A stretch of 64,000 nt of DNA from Kribbella sp. NBC_00382 (GTDB taxonomy: Bacteria > Actinomycetota > Actinomycetes > Propionibacteriales > Kribbellaceae). The stretch lies in contig NZ_CP107954.1 of the NCBI RefSeq assembly GCF_036067295.1, positions 1,798,001 to 1,862,000 of the forward strand, read 5' to 3'. Below the pieces are notes generated by a model. That model saw only the letters and a list, made by a program, of their open reading frames with translations, searched no databases and was not told where the DNA came from. A program made the translations under genes and the position numbers. Shown piece by piece: positions 15,342-26,546 of the stretch; positions within the stretch are counted from its first letter, which is position 1; the number at the start of each line of letters is the position of its first letter.

Positions 15342-17411
15342 ATGCCTCGACGCGTCAACGCCGGCTCGATCGTCACCATCGCCACCACCCTGATCGCCAC
15401 CACTGCCACCCTGCAGGCGGTGGTCGCACCGGCAGCCGCGACCTTCTCCGGGCAAGCGGCCGCAACCAGCTGCGACACCGCCGCGGTGGGGTTCACGCCG
15501 GTCCTGCAACTGGACATCCCACAGCAGGCCGGCTGGCTCAACGAGACCCCGCCGTACAGCCTCGACCGGACCGCCGAGATCGGCCCGAACTTCGACCGGG
15601 TCGGGTACTGCGTAGAGCTGAACGGGCCGGACGGACCGCAATGGGTATGGACGGCGATGGAGCCCTTCTCCACCGAGGCGCGACGGATCGGCCTGGCGAC
15701 GAGGCCTGGTGAACTCGTCCGGCAGCGGGTCAGCGACCTCGACGTCCAGTCCAACGTGCCGAGCGTGACGAGCGGGACCGGCCAGACCGGCTACCTGGAG
15801 ATGTGGCCGAACCAGTACCAGGAGAGCGCCAGCACACAGGTGTCGAACGCATCGCCGATCACCTTCGACGTCGATGACAACCCGACCTCGCCGCTCGGCT
15901 ACGGCTCGTTCCAGGTCGCGCAGATCGGCCCCACCCGGCCGTCGAACCTGGCTGCCAAGCAGGTCTTCGCGATCAACACGTTCACCGAGTCGGACAACAG
16001 CACGCTGTCCCTCGGCATCGGCACCAACGCTGCAGGCCAGCCGGACTGGACCTTCGCCAACAACGCGAACCGCTACTCCCAACGCAGGTTCACCGCCTAC
16101 GTCCGTACTGCGGTAGTCGCACTCAGCGAGTCGCCGCAGGACCGGCAGCTGATCCCCCGCGACGCCAAGGGCGGCTCGACGGTACCGGTAGCCGGGCGGG
16201 TCACCGACCCCCGAGTACGCCGGGTGCAGCTGCGGGTGAGCAGCAAGGGCCACACCGACACATATAGCTCGACTGGGAGCACCTTCCGCTTCACCCCGAG
16301 GATCAAGGCCGGCCTGCAGGAGTACAGCTTCGAGGTACGCGCCACTGGTCCAGGACTCGACCGGGTAGTGGCTCGCCGCGACAGCGTGGTGTCCGGCGAC
16401 GTCTACGTGGTGCAGGGGCAGTCGAACTCGGAGGCGGCGAAGTACAACGGCGCAGCCAACGTGGAGGAGTCGCCGTATTTGCGTAGCTACGGCTCACCGA
16501 CCTCGGACGCCAGCATCTCCGGGGCTGACCGGGTCTGGCACTACGCGACCGGCGACGTGACCAACCAGTCCGGCTCGATCGGGCAGTGGGCGATCCGGAT
16601 GGGCCGGCGCATCGTCGACACCTACAAGGTGCCGGTGGCGCTCATCAACGGAGCACACGGCGGCCAGCCGATCAGCTTCTTCCAGCGCAACGACGCGAAC
16701 CCCGATGACGTGAACACCAACTACGGGAGGCTTCGGCAGCGACTGACCGGCGCCGGCGTGATCGGCCAGGTCCGGGGTGTGCTCTGGTACCAGGGCGAGT
16801 CGGACAACGACAACGCTCCGGTGCATGTCGCTGGGTTCACCGCATTGCTGCAGGACTGGCGGTCCGACTTCGGGACGGCTGCTCGATACTACGTCTACCA
16901 AGTGCGCACCTCGCCTTGCGGCAACACGACTGCGATGAGTTTGCGTGAAGCTCAGCGGGAGCTTGGCGACACCGCCGGGGTCACAGTGCTCTCCACCAAT
17001 GGGTTGTCGGGGCATGACGGGTGCCACTACGCGTACCTGGGCGGGTATCGCGACATGGGCGACCACACGTTCGCAGTGCTGGCCAGGGATCTTTACGGTG
17101 GGCCGACTGTTGGGGTGGCACCGCCTAACCCTTCCCGCGTTAGTGCTAGCGGGTCGCAACTCGTAGTACAGCTTCGGTCGACTGATGCGCTGGCTGTTGA
17201 TGCTGGTGTGGCTGCTGACTTCCGGGTGGATGGTGCTGCGGTCAGCATCACTTCGGTCGCCTACGAGGCGGGCGGCAAGCTCGTGGTCACTCTGACCGGG
17301 CCGGCGGCGGGTGTGACCGCTCTGACTTACCAGGGGCACAACGGTGCGGGGCCCTGGATCACCAATGCCACTGGGACCGGGCTGCTCGCCTTCACGTTGC
17401 CGGTCACCTAG
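15342..17411 (+). CDS. Secreted sialate O-acetylesterase-like (SASA/SGNH) protein
   Basis: A 689-residue exported protein. After a signal peptide (cleavage near APAAATF) come about 250 residues with no family I can name. From about residue 350 follows a SASA-type SGNH hydrolase domain: VVQGQSNSEA holds the nucleophile Ser, WYQGESDND the next block, and NGLSGHDGCHYAYLGG the Asp/His pair. The C-terminal 90 residues look like a beta-sandwich. It probably removes acetyl groups from plant or microbial polysaccharides outside the cell. Confidence 0.8.
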   Translation: MPRRVNAGSIVTIATTLIATTATLQAVVAPAAATFSGQAAATSCDTAAVGFTPVLQLDIPQQAGWLNETPPYSLDRTAEIGPNFDRVGYCVELNGPDGPQWVWTAMEPFSTEARRIGLATRPGELVRQRVSDLDVQSNVPSVTSGTGQTGYLEMWPNQYQESASTQVSNASPITFDVDDNPTSPLGYGSFQVAQIGPTRPSNLAAKQVFAINTFTESDNSTLSLGIGTNAAGQPDWTFANNANRYSQRRFTAYVRTAVVALSESPQDRQLIPRDAKGGSTVPVAGRVTDPRVRRVQLRVSSKGHTDTYSSTGSTFRFTPRIKAGLQEYSFEVRATGPGLDRVVARRDSVVSGDVYVVQGQSNSEAAKYNGAANVEESPYLRSYGSPTSDASISGADRVWHYATGDVTNQSGSIGQWAIRMGRRIVDTYKVPVALINGAHGGQPISFFQRNDANPDDVNTNYGRLRQRLTGAGVIGQVRGVLWYQGESDNDNAPVHVAGFTALLQDWRSDFGTAARYYVYQVRTSPCGNTTAMSLREAQRELGDTAGVTVLSTNGLSGHDGCHYAYLGGYRDMGDHTFAVLARDLYGGPTVGVAPPNPSRVSASGSQLVVQLRSTDALAVDAGVAADFRVDGAAVSITSVAYEAGGKLVVTLTGPAAGVTALTYQGHNGAGPWITNATGTGLLAFTLPVT

Positions 17412-17417
17412 AAGCCG

Positions 17418-17458
17418 GGCGCGGTCGGTGCCCTCCGCCCCGAGGCATTGGCCGCGCC
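17418..17458. terminator. Bidirectional hairpin between convergent genes
   Basis: GGCGCGGTCGGTGCC (17418-17432) pairs with 17444-17458 over 15 bp with three G-U pairs and an 11-nt loop. It fits exactly between the stop codons of the secreted esterase and TetR genes. Confidence 0.7.
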
Positions 17459-17462
17459 AGTA

Positions 17463-18089
17463 CTACTTCGCCTTGTATGCCGCGAGGAACGCCTCGACGC
17501 CCGCCTCGGCGAAGTGGGCGAGCTCCTCGGGTGAGTTGGCATCCATCCGGCCGAAGAACATCACCCGGTTGCTCGGGATCCACAGCAGCAGACCGGCCAG
17601 GTGGTTGGCGGCGATCGTCGGGTCCTTGATGCTGAGCAGGCCGCGCTCAGCGAGCCTGGCCAGGCAGTCGGCAAGCGTCGGGAGCACGCGGCCGAAGCCA
17701 CGGTTCCAGTACTCCTCGCCGAGGTCGGGGAAGCGGACCGCCTCGGCGATCACCAGCCGGCGCATCTGCTGGACCGACTCGGTCATGATCCCGCCGACGA
17801 AGGCGTCCGCGAGCCGGCGTACGGCTTGGTCGATGTCGTCGGCCTCGGCGACCTCGCGGCCGATCTCGGCGAACGGGTCCTCGACCCGGTCGCTGATCGC
17901 GACGATCAGGGCCCGGAACAGGTGTTCCTTGTCGGCGAACTGCTTGTAGACGGTCTGCTTCGACACCGACGCGGTGGCCGCGACCTGGTCCATGCTCGCG
18001 CCGACGTAGCCGTTCTCCAGGAACGCCTCGAGCGCGGCGTCCAGGATCTGCTCACGCTTGAGCGCCGCGCGAGTGGTGAGTTCTGCCAT
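17463..18089 (-). CDS. TetR-family transcriptional repressor
   Basis: A 208-residue TetR/AcrR-type regulator with the helix-turn-helix KREQILDAALEAFLENGYVGASMDQVAATASVSKQTVYKQF split over residues 10-55, and a C-terminal domain like that of AcrR/RutR-type members (MRRLVIAEAVRFPDL). Start ATG 18089 has AAAGGAG 7 bases upstream; the longer frame to 18158 would cross the operator. It is divergent from the alpha/beta hydrolase at 18176, with an inverted repeat between them. Confidence 0.92.
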   Translation of the reverse strand: MAELTTRAALKREQILDAALEAFLENGYVGASMDQVAATASVSKQTVYKQFADKEHLFRALIVAISDRVEDPFAEIGREVAEADDIDQAVRRLADAFVGGIMTESVQQMRRLVIAEAVRFPDLGEEYWNRGFGRVLPTLADCLARLAERGLLSIKDPTIAANHLAGLLLWIPSNRVMFFGRMDANSPEELAHFAEAGVEAFLAAYKAK

Positions 18090-18119
18090 CGGTCGTCTCC
18101 TTTCGCCAGTACTAGACAG

Positions 18120-18143
18120 TACCGTACTCGTTTGGGTACGGTA
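18120..18143. promoter_or_regulatory. Inverted-repeat operator for the TetR/hydrolase pair
   Basis: TACCGTAC (18120-18127) and GTACGGTA (18136-18143) are exact inverted arms with 8 bases between them, in the 86-base gap of the divergent genes. Confidence 0.75.
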
Positions 18144-18175
18144 CGGTTCAGTACTCAAATCGTGAGGGGAATCCG

Positions 18176-18979
18176 ATGTCCACAGTTCGTTTGTCCGACG
18201 GCACCGAGCTCGGCTACTCGCAGGTGGGCTCCGGCCCGGCCGTGATCCTGGTCGACGGCGCCACCGCCTTCCGCGCCTTCAACCCGACCTCGGGCCAGAT
18301 CGCCGAGTTGCTGTCCGGCTCGTTCACCGTCTACACCTACGACCGCCGCGGCCGGGGCGAGAGCGGCTGGAACGACGCCTCGACCACGCCCGTCGACGAC
18401 GAGCTCGCCGATCTCGCCGCGATCATCGACGCGGCCGGCGGATCCGCCGCTGTCTGGGGCATCTCTTCGGGCGGGATCCTTGCCCTGGAGGCCGCCCGCG
18501 CCGGCCTGCCGATCACCAAGCTGGCCGTCTACGAGCCGCCGTTCATCGTCTCCGACGTCCGCCCGCCGCTGCCGGACGACTACGTCGCGCAGCTGCAGAC
18601 CGCGGTCGCCGAGGGCCGCCGGGACGACGCCGCGAAGATCTTCCTGACCAAGGCGGTCGGCATGCCCGAGGAGTACCTCGGCGGCATCACCGAGAGCCCG
18701 TTCTGGCCGACCATGCTGGAGATCGCGCACACCATCGCCAACGACGGCGCCATCGTCGGCAAGACGATGTCAGGCGACCCCTCCACGCTCGACCGGTACG
18801 CCGGGATCGCGGTGGAGACCTTGGTCGCGTACGGGGACGCCACCGACGCCTCCATCATCGAGGGCGACCAGTTGCTCGCCAAGGTGCTGCCGACCGCGAC
18901 TCTCGAAGTACTGCCCGGTCAGACCCACGACGTCGCCGCCGACGTGATCGCCCCCGTGCTGCAACGGTTCTTCAGCTGA
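18176..18979 (+). CDS. Alpha/beta hydrolase
   Basis: A 267-residue alpha/beta hydrolase: YDRRGRGES after strand 4, the nucleophile elbow VWGISSGGILALEAA near residue 95, an acidic residue near VAYGDATDAS and a C-terminal LPGQTHDVAADV with the catalytic His. It probably hydrolyses a small ester or lactone. It is most likely repressed by the divergent TetR protein and is followed by a hairpin. Confidence 0.9.
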   Translation: MSTVRLSDGTELGYSQVGSGPAVILVDGATAFRAFNPTSGQIAELLSGSFTVYTYDRRGRGESGWNDASTTPVDDELADLAAIIDAAGGSAAVWGISSGGILALEAARAGLPITKLAVYEPPFIVSDVRPPLPDDYVAQLQTAVAEGRRDDAAKIFLTKAVGMPEEYLGGITESPFWPTMLEIAHTIANDGAIVGKTMSGDPSTLDRYAGIAVETLVAYGDATDASIIEGDQLLAKVLPTATLEVLPGQTHDVAADVIAPVLQRFFS

Positions 18980-19000
18980 GTCGTTCGTTCGGAGGAGATT

Positions 19001-19043
19001 CGCCTTTGACGCAACCTGCTGGGGAACGACTGCGTCAAAGGCG
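19001..19043 (+). terminator. Hairpin after the alpha/beta hydrolase gene
   Basis: A perfect 13-bp stem (CGCCTTTGACGCA and its complement at 19031-19043) closes a 17-nt loop. It starts 22 bases after the stop; no T-run follows. Confidence 0.65.
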
Positions 19044-19103
19044 GGGAGAAGGGACTCCGTCGCGGGGCAGCGGTTGGGCTGATCCCGACGTACGGTGGAT
19101 GCC

Positions 19104-21164
<2,061 letters not shown>

Positions 21165-21224
21165 CCGGGCTCACACTTCACCGCCTGACAGCTCGCCGCG
21201 CAGCACGGAGTACAGGGCAAGCGA

Positions 21225-21253
21225 ACCCCAGCCGATCGACGACCGGCTGGGGT
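21225..21253. terminator. Bidirectional hairpin between kinase and purA
   Basis: ACCCCAGCCG (21225-21234) pairs perfectly with 21244-21253 around a 9-nt loop, just before the purA stop codon on the minus strand and 60 bases after the kinase stop. Confidence 0.6.
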
Positions 21254-21260
21254 CCACAGG

Positions 21261-22553
21261 TCAGAAGCGGTTGTCCAGGATGACCATCTGGGAGCGCTCC
21301 GGGCCGACGCCGACCGCGGAGATCGGGGCGCCGCTGAGCGCCTCGACCGCCTTCACGTAGGTCTGCGCGTTCTTCGGCAGGTCGTCGAAGGTCCGGCAGC
21401 CCGTGATGTCCTCGCTCCAGCCGTCGTACTCCTCGTAGACCGGGGTCGCGTGGTGGAAGTCGGTCTGCGTCATCGGCATCTCGTCGTACCGGACGCCGTT
21501 CACCTCGTACGCGACGCAGACCGGGATCTTCTCCCGGCCGGTCAACGTGTCCAGCTTGGTGAGGACGAAGTCGGTGACGCCGTTGATGCGCGCGGCGTAC
21601 CGGGCGATGACCGCGTCGTACCAGCCACAGCGCCGCGGCCGGCCGGTCGTGGTACCGAACTCGAAGCCTTGCTGCCGCAGCCACTCGCCATCGGCATCCA
21701 GCAGCTCGGTCGGGAACGGCCCCTCGCCGACGCGGGTCGTGTACGCCTTCACGACGGCCATCACGCGGTCGATCCGGGTCGGCGGGATGCCCGAGCCCGT
21801 GCAGGCGCCGGCCGAGATCGCGTTGGACGACGTGACGAACGGATAGGTGCCGTGGTCGACGTCGAGCAGGGTCGCCTGGCCGGCCTCCATCAGGACCGTC
21901 TTGCCCTCGTCGAGGGCGCGGCCGAGCAGCAGCGGAGTGTCCGCGACCATCGGGCGCAGGCGCTCGGCGTACCCGAGCAACTCGTCCATCACCTCGGCGA
22001 TCTCCACCGCGCGCCGGTTGTAGACCTTCACCAGCAGCTGGTTCTTCTGCTCCAGCGCGCCAGTGACCTTCTGCTCGAGGATCTTCTCGTCGTACAGGTC
22101 CTGGACCCGGATGCCGATCCGGTTCATCTTGTCGGCGTACGTCGGGCCGATGCCGCGCCCGGTGGTACCGATCTTCCGGCTGCCGAGGAAGCGCTCGGCG
22201 ACCTTGTCCAGGGTCCGGTTGTACGGCGGGATCAGGTGCGCGTTCGCGCTGATCAGCAGCCGGGAGGTGTCCACACCCCGGACCTGGAGCGCGTCGAGCT
22301 CCTCGAACAGCACGCTGAGGTCGACCACCACCCCGTTGCCGATCACCGGGGTCACACCCGGGGTCAGGATTCCGCTCGGGAGCAGGTGCAGGGCGTACTT
22401 CTCGTCCCCGATCACGACCGTGTGGCCGGCGTTGTTGCCGCCGTTGAACTTGACCACGTAGTCGATCTCCGCCCCGGTGTTGCCGAGCAGATCGGTTGCC
22501 TTGCCTTTGCCCTCATCGCCCCACTGGGCGCCGACGAGCACGATTGCGGGCAT
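21261..22553 (-). CDS. purA: Adenylosuccinate synthetase
   Basis: Catalyses GTP-dependent formation of adenylosuccinate from IMP and aspartate, the first committed step to AMP. The sequence is a full-length 430-residue Pur[18 protein letters not shown] at the N-terminus (GDEGKGK P-loop, catalytic Asp), NNAGHTV, GPTYADK, and the PurA-type [12 protein letters not shown] and [18 protein letters not shown] blocks. Start ATG 22553 is fixed by GAGGAGG 6 bases upstream. It is transcribed alone. Confidence 0.97.
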   Translation of the reverse strand: MPAIVLVGAQWGDEGKGKATDLLGNTGAEIDYVVKFNGGNNAGHTVVIGDEKYALHLLPSGILTPGVTPVIGNGVVVDLSVLFEELDALQVRGVDTSRLLISANAHLIPPYNRTLDKVAERFLGSRKIGTTGRGIGPTYADKMNRIGIRVQDLYDEKILEQKVTGALEQKNQLLVKVYNRRAVEIAEVMDELLGYAERLRPMVADTPLLLGRALDEGKTVLMEAGQATLLDVDHGTYPFVTSSNAISAGACTGSGIPPTRIDRVMAVVKAYTTRVGEGPFPTELLDADGEWLRQQGFEFGTTTGRPRRCGWYDAVIARYAARINGVTDFVLTKLDTLTGREKIPVCVAYEVNGVRYDEMPMTQTDFHHATPVYEEYDGWSEDITGCRTFDDLPKNAQTYVKAVEALSGAPISAVGVGPERSQMVILDNRF

Positions 22554-22771
22554 CTCAGCCCTCCTCTTCACGGCGGCGGTCCGGACGGCATCGTCGCCGT
22601 GCGGAGCCGGTCGCTAGAAACGGTGAAGCCCGGGCACGGTTCACCAAAGCTTCGCTCAGGTGACGCGTCCAGGCTCTTGCGACCCAACCCTACCGGAACT
22701 GCGCATTACCACGTAGTTGCTCGTCGGCGTGGGCAACACGTGACACCGAGCGCGCAATTCACCACGACGGG
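22554..22771. other. Gap upstream of purA without a gene
   Basis: I see no coding frame with actinobacterial third-position bias here. It holds the purA Shine-Dalgarno and presumably its promoter, but no convincing -10/-35 pair on the minus strand could be picked out. Confidence 0.4.
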
Positions 22772-22858
22772 TTGCCATTTTCCGTGATCACGTGCACACT
22801 CTTAGTCAGCGGCCCGCCGAAACTGCCGCAGGGGACGGTTCCGGCGGGCCGCTTTCTT
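22772..22858 (+). ncRNA. Possible orphan small transcript: promoter plus terminator-like hairpin
   Basis: TTGCCA (22772-22777) and CACACT (22795-22800) are spaced by 17 bases. A perfect 12-bp hairpin follows at once (AGCGGCCCGCCG 22808-22819 with 22842-22853), then TTTCTT. No plus-strand gene lies upstream of the hairpin that it could terminate. Alternatives are a terminator of unseen antisense RNA or a fortuitous palindrome. Confidence 0.35.
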
Positions 22859-23000
22859 CATGCCTGCAAGGGATTCCGGGTCATTCACAAGCGCTCAAGC
22901 TTGTTGCCCCAGGCCTCTGTACTCCGGACCGCCCGGCGGCTCACCGGCGTACCGGCTGGTTGCCCGCGGCGCCGAATCGGGGTGCACCGAGTCCCTGGGA
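22859..23000. other. Gap downstream of the VOC gene
   Basis: It has one weak 6-bp hairpin (ACAAGC 22887-22892 with GCTTGT 22899-22904) that could end the VOC transcript. Nothing else is evident. Confidence 0.3.
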
Positions 23001-23492
23001 TCAATCCGCGTCGAGGCCCTCCGGGTTGGACGCGAGCCACTCCTTGATCCGCCGGTCGGCCTCCTCCGGGGAGACGTCCTCGACCTTGGTCATGATCGCC
23101 CAGCGGTGCCCGAACGGATCGATCACCGTGCCGAACCGGTCCCCGGTCATGAACGTCTGGACCGCCTCCACCTGCCGCGCGCCGGCCTCGATCGCCTTCG
23201 TGAAGGTCGCGTCCACATCCGGCACGTAGTGCACCAGCGACGAGTGCACCCACTCGCCGGTGGGAGCCTGCAGCCCGATCTGCGGCATCTCGTTGCTCAG
23301 CTGCAGCATCGAGTCGCCGAACCTCAGCTCCGCCTGGCCGAGCCGCCCGTCGGGCAGGTCCTGCCGGCTGACCACCTCCGCCCCGAACACGTCCGTGTAG
23401 AACTCGATCGCCTTCGGCCCGTCGGACACGGCCAGGTACGGGGTGAGCGAGTGGTAGCCGGGCGGGACGGGGTTCACGTTGTTCGTCGTCAT
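23001..23492 (-). CDS. VOC-family (glyoxalase/bleomycin-resistance fold) protein
   Basis: A 163-residue VOC-fold protein of the PhnB-like type: HSLTPYLAVSDGPKAIEFYTDVFGAEVV, FGDSMLQLSNEMP, DPFGHRWAIMTKVEDV and a C-terminal tail. Such proteins bind a metal or small ligand in a beta-alpha-beta cup. Start ATG 23492 is chosen since MTTNNVNPVPPGYHSL fits the fold's usual start. It is divergent from an AraC-type regulator 85 bases away, which probably controls it. Confidence 0.88.
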   Translation of the reverse strand: MTTNNVNPVPPGYHSLTPYLAVSDGPKAIEFYTDVFGAEVVSRQDLPDGRLGQAELRFGDSMLQLSNEMPQIGLQAPTGEWVHSSLVHYVPDVDATFTKAIEAGARQVEAVQTFMTGDRFGTVIDPFGHRWAIMTKVEDVSPEEADRRIKEWLASNPEGLDAD

Positions 23493-23577
23493 ACCGATGA
23501 TTCTTCGTCGGCGGCGCGGGCCGGGTCTTGTAAGAACGCGACAGCTTTCTGTCGGTCCGCTGCCGTAGGTTTGGAGG

Positions 23578-24399
23578 GTGTCCAGGCAGCCGTACGACAG
23601 CGAGCGCGGCATCCTGCATCCCCGCGAACAGGCCCGGCACCGGAGCCTGAGCCGGCTGCTGCCCAGCCCCGGCATCGACCGGTTCGTGGAGTGGTACTGG
23701 ATCGTCGAGTGGGACCTTCCTGAGCCGTACGTGGCCGAGGTGCTGCCGTACCCCTGCGTCAACGTGACGTTCGAGGAGCCGGGTGGGGCCTTCGTCAACG
23801 GGGTCTGCACCCGCAAGTTCGAGCGCGAACTGGTTGGCCGGGGCCGTGCCTTCGGGGTGAAGTTCTGGGCCGGTGGGTTCGGCGCGATGACCGGGCTCGA
23901 TGTTGGCTCGTTCCGCGACGAGGTGCTGCCGTTGCGGGAGGTTTTCGACGACGCCGACCGGCTGGCCGACCTGGTCTTCGCGGAGTCGGACGACGTCCGC
24001 CGCCGGGCGGTCTTCGAGGCTTTCCTGACCGATCACCTGGTGGCGGCGGACGCGCAGTACGAGCTGGTCCGGCAGGTCATCGCGGCGATGAGCGAGGACC
24101 GCGACCTGACCCGGGTCGACCAGGTCACCGAACGCTTCGACCTCCCCATCCGCAAACTCCAACGCCTCTTCCGCCGGTACGTGGGTGTCGGCCCCAAGTG
24201 GGTCCTCCGCCGCTACCGCCTCCACGACGGCGCCGACCTCCTCTCCCGCGGCGAACTCACCGACCTGGCCACCCTCTCCACCGCCCTCGGCTACTTCGAC
24301 CAGGCCCACTTCTCCCACGAATTCAAAGAACAAATAGGCCTAACCCCAGCCGAGTACGCCACCCGAGCCGCCGCCGAATCCCAAATCAGCTACCGCTGA
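23578..24399 (+). CDS. AraC-family transcriptional regulator
   Basis: A 273-residue regulator with a DUF6597-like N-terminal half (IDRFVEWYWIVEWDLPEPYVAEVLPYPCVNVTFEE) and a C-terminal AraC double helix-turn-helix: VDQVTERFDLPIRKLQRLFRRYVGVGPKWVLRRYR split over the first motif, and LSTALGYFDQAHFSHEFKEQIGLTPAEY for the second. The start is GTG 23578; GGAGG touches it directly, so the mRNA may be leaderless. The last third uses C-rich, G-poor codons. It faces the VOC gene and overlaps the convergent MFS gene by 10 bases. Confidence 0.9.
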   Translation: MSRQPYDSERGILHPREQARHRSLSRLLPSPGIDRFVEWYWIVEWDLPEPYVAEVLPYPCVNVTFEEPGGAFVNGVCTRKFERELVGRGRAFGVKFWAGGFGAMTGLDVGSFRDEVLPLREVFDDADRLADLVFAESDDVRRRAVFEAFLTDHLVAADAQYELVRQVIAAMSEDRDLTRVDQVTERFDLPIRKLQRLFRRYVGVGPKWVLRRYRLHDGADLLSRGELTDLATLSTALGYFDQAHFSHEFKEQIGLTPAEYATRAAAESQISYR

Positions 24400-25634
24400 C
24401 GCACCACGACCGCCATCCCGGTGGCGACCAGCGTCGCGGCAATGGCCAGCCCGAATCCCAGTTGCGGGCCATGCACATCTACCGCCCGCCCAGCCACAGC
24501 AGCTCCCATGGCAATGCCGGCCGCACTACCAGAGTTCAACCAGGTAAAGGCTTGCGTCAGTACGGCGGGCTCGACCTCGGACTCGATCAGTACCGACGCC
24601 AGTACCTGGATCGGAGCCAGCGCCAAGCCGGGTAAGGCCAGCGCGAGGGCGAGTGCCAGCGGACTGTTGACCACGACCAGGGGCAGGCTGGTGACGAAGA
24701 GGATGGCGAAAGCGACGACGTACTGCCGGTGGGCCGGAGTGCGCCAACGCCTTGCTCCATAGGCGATTCCGGCGACCAGACTGATCAGGCTGGTGATGCT
24801 GTACAGCGGCCCGGCCAGTGAAGCCGAGTCGCGACTGACCGCGAAAGCCGTGACCGAGACCTGCATGCTTCCGAAGAACAAGCCGATGCCGATCGTGGCG
24901 CCGACCAGCGCGAGGAATCTCTTGTGCAGCAGGCGATCTGAGCCATGCTGACGAACCCGCATAGCAGGCGGCGGCGCAGTGCCGCGTTGTGCTGCCAGCG
25001 AGAACCCACCCCCGAGCAACAGAGTCGTCGCCAGCACCGAGCCGGCTACTGGGGACACCAAGGCGCTGATGGTTCCGACGAGCGCCGGCCCGACCAGGAA
25101 GGCCAGGCTGGTACCCAGAGACTCCAGTGCAAAAGCTGACGAGAGGACCGGGTTGCCGCGTAGGACGTGGGACCAGCGGGCTGCCGTCTGCGCGCCTATC
25201 TGTGGGAGAGAGCCACCTGCCAGGACGCCTGCGAGTACCAACATCCACAGGGGTGCTGCTGCGAGGGTCAGGGCAAGTAGTAGGGCCATGGCCGTCGCGT
25301 GCAGCAGCAGGGTGATTGGGAGCATGCGGGGTTGGCCGTAGCGGTCTATTAGGCGGGCTACCTGTGGGCCGCCTACCGCTTCGGCTACGGCGAAGCCGCC
25401 GGTGACTGCGCCTGCGACGGCGTACGAGTTGGTGGAGCTGTGGACCAGCCAGACGATGCCCAGGCCGGTCATGGCGATGCCGATTCGGGCCGGTGCGGCG
25501 GCCAGGTAGAACTTCAACGCTCCCGGGGTGCGCAGGGCGGCTCGGTAGCCGCTCGCTGGCTGCTGCGCGGTCTTCTGCGCCGTCTTCTGGGCAGGGTTTT
25601 GGGGCGTGCGGATCCGTCCGGTGAGTGCCGGCAC
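24390..25634 (-). CDS. Major facilitator superfamily transporter
   Basis: A 414-residue MFS protein with about twelve predicted membrane helices, for example FYLAAAPARIGIAMTGLGIVW and LLLHATAMALLLALTLAAAPLW. The cytoplasmic loop QVARLIDRYGQPRMLP matches the family's inter-helix basic motif. It is probably an efflux transporter; the substrate is unknown. The start is GTG 25634 with GGAAGG 7 bases upstream. The N-terminal tail has a short repeat (QKTAQKTAQQPA). The gene is alone on its strand. Confidence 0.87.
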   Translation of the reverse strand: MPALTGRIRTPQNPAQKTAQKTAQQPASGYRAALRTPGALKFYLAAAPARIGIAMTGLGIVWLVHSSTNSYAVAGAVTGGFAVAEAVGGPQVARLIDRYGQPRMLPITLLLHATAMALLLALTLAAAPLWMLVLAGVLAGGSLPQIGAQTAARWSHVLRGNPVLSSAFALESLGTSLAFLVGPALVGTISALVSPVAGSVLATTLLLGGGFSLAAQRGTAPPPAMRVRQHGSDRLLHKRFLALVGATIGIGLFFGSMQVSVTAFAVSRDSASLAGPLYSITSLISLVAGIAYGARRWRTPAHRQYVVAFAILFVTSLPLVVVNSPLALALALALPGLALAPIQVLASVLIESEVEPAVLTQAFTWLNSGSAAGIAMGAAVAGRAVDVHGPQLGFGLAIAATLVATGMAVVVRQR

Positions 25635-25759
25635 GGTAGTACCTTCCGCTGCCCGGCGGGGCGGTGATCTGACCGTGGGCGTCCTGCTGCGCCGGTCCGT
25701 CGTTGCCGCCTACAACCGTCCAAGTTCGGCAGGAAGCGGGGACGCACGCCGCCTGCCGG

Positions 25760-26539
25760 CTATGTCACCGGGCAGAACCTCGAGGGTTTTGATGACTCGC
25801 TGAGTCTACTACCTTGCAACACCGGCACGAGCCCGCTTATGTCCACCTCTGCCGCGATCGTCACATCCCCGGCGAATCCGTACGCCGTGAGCTCCCGCCC
25901 GCCGGCGCACTCATGCAGCAGCTCCGGCAGCTCTCCCGCCACCTCCCGGTACGCCGCAACGGCGGCTCGGGCCTCCGGCGACAACGGGCCGACTCCACGG
26001 TCGGCCAGCCCTGCCAGGAACCCACCAGCACCCCACAGGTCCTCCACCGCCGGGCGTAGCGAGCCGTCCTTCCACCTCTCACCGGCAGCGATCGCCACCA
26101 CGGTCAGCGAGGGGTCGTCGGCCAGCTTGCCCGCGGCCCAGTCCGCTGCGGCCTCGCGGTTGCGCAGGGAGACGGCCAGTACGGTCGAGCCGCTGTCGCT
26201 GAGCTGCTGGGAGATGGTGGAGCCGTTGGGCGATGGGAGCACCAGTCGCTGCACACCTCGGGCCTGGCGGATGGAGACCGGCGAGAGCGTGATGCCGGGT
26301 TGGGAGCGGCCTACGGCTAGTACGGCGTCGTGCTGTTCGGCGTACGCGACTGCTGTCTCGTCGCGCCAGCGGTACGGGTACACGTCGATGCCGAGGTCGA
26401 CAGCCACCGTGACGGCGGTGGTGAAGGACAGTACGTCCACCACCGCCACAATGCTGCCGGGAACAGCGGCCGCGCCGGCCGGTCCCCAGTCGAAGCCGAC
26501 GCGGAATCCCTGCTGTGCATAGGGGCTGGTCACCCCCAC
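25760..26539 (-). CDS. 2-phosphosulfolactate phosphatase family (ComB-like) protein
   Basis: A 259-residue protein resembling ComB, the Mg-dependent phosphatase that makes sulfolactate in coenzyme M biosynthesis. Key blocks: VAVVDVLSFTTAVTVAVDLG near residue 33, LPSPNGSTISQQL near 103 and IAAGERWKDGSLRPAVEDLWGAGGFL near 150. Many bacteria that do not make coenzyme M carry this family, so the real substrate here may be another phospho-ester. It starts seven bases after the DUF3151 stop and is probably co-transcribed with it. GTG 26539 is used; GTG 26533 is possible. Confidence 0.82.
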   Translation of the reverse strand: MGVTSPYAQQGFRVGFDWGPAGAAAVPGSIVAVVDVLSFTTAVTVAVDLGIDVYPYRWRDETAVAYAEQHDAVLAVGRSQPGITLSPVSIRQARGVQRLVLPSPNGSTISQQLSDSGSTVLAVSLRNREAAADWAAGKLADDPSLTVVAIAAGERWKDGSLRPAVEDLWGAGGFLAGLADRGVGPLSPEARAAVAAYREVAGELPELLHECAGGRELTAYGFAGDVTIAAEVDISGLVPVLQGSRLSESSKPSRFCPVT

Positions 26540-26546
26540 AACTTAC

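Noticed and set aside
18120-18143. Transcription terminator
   Set aside because: The inverted repeat lies between two divergent starts and is better explained as the TetR operator.
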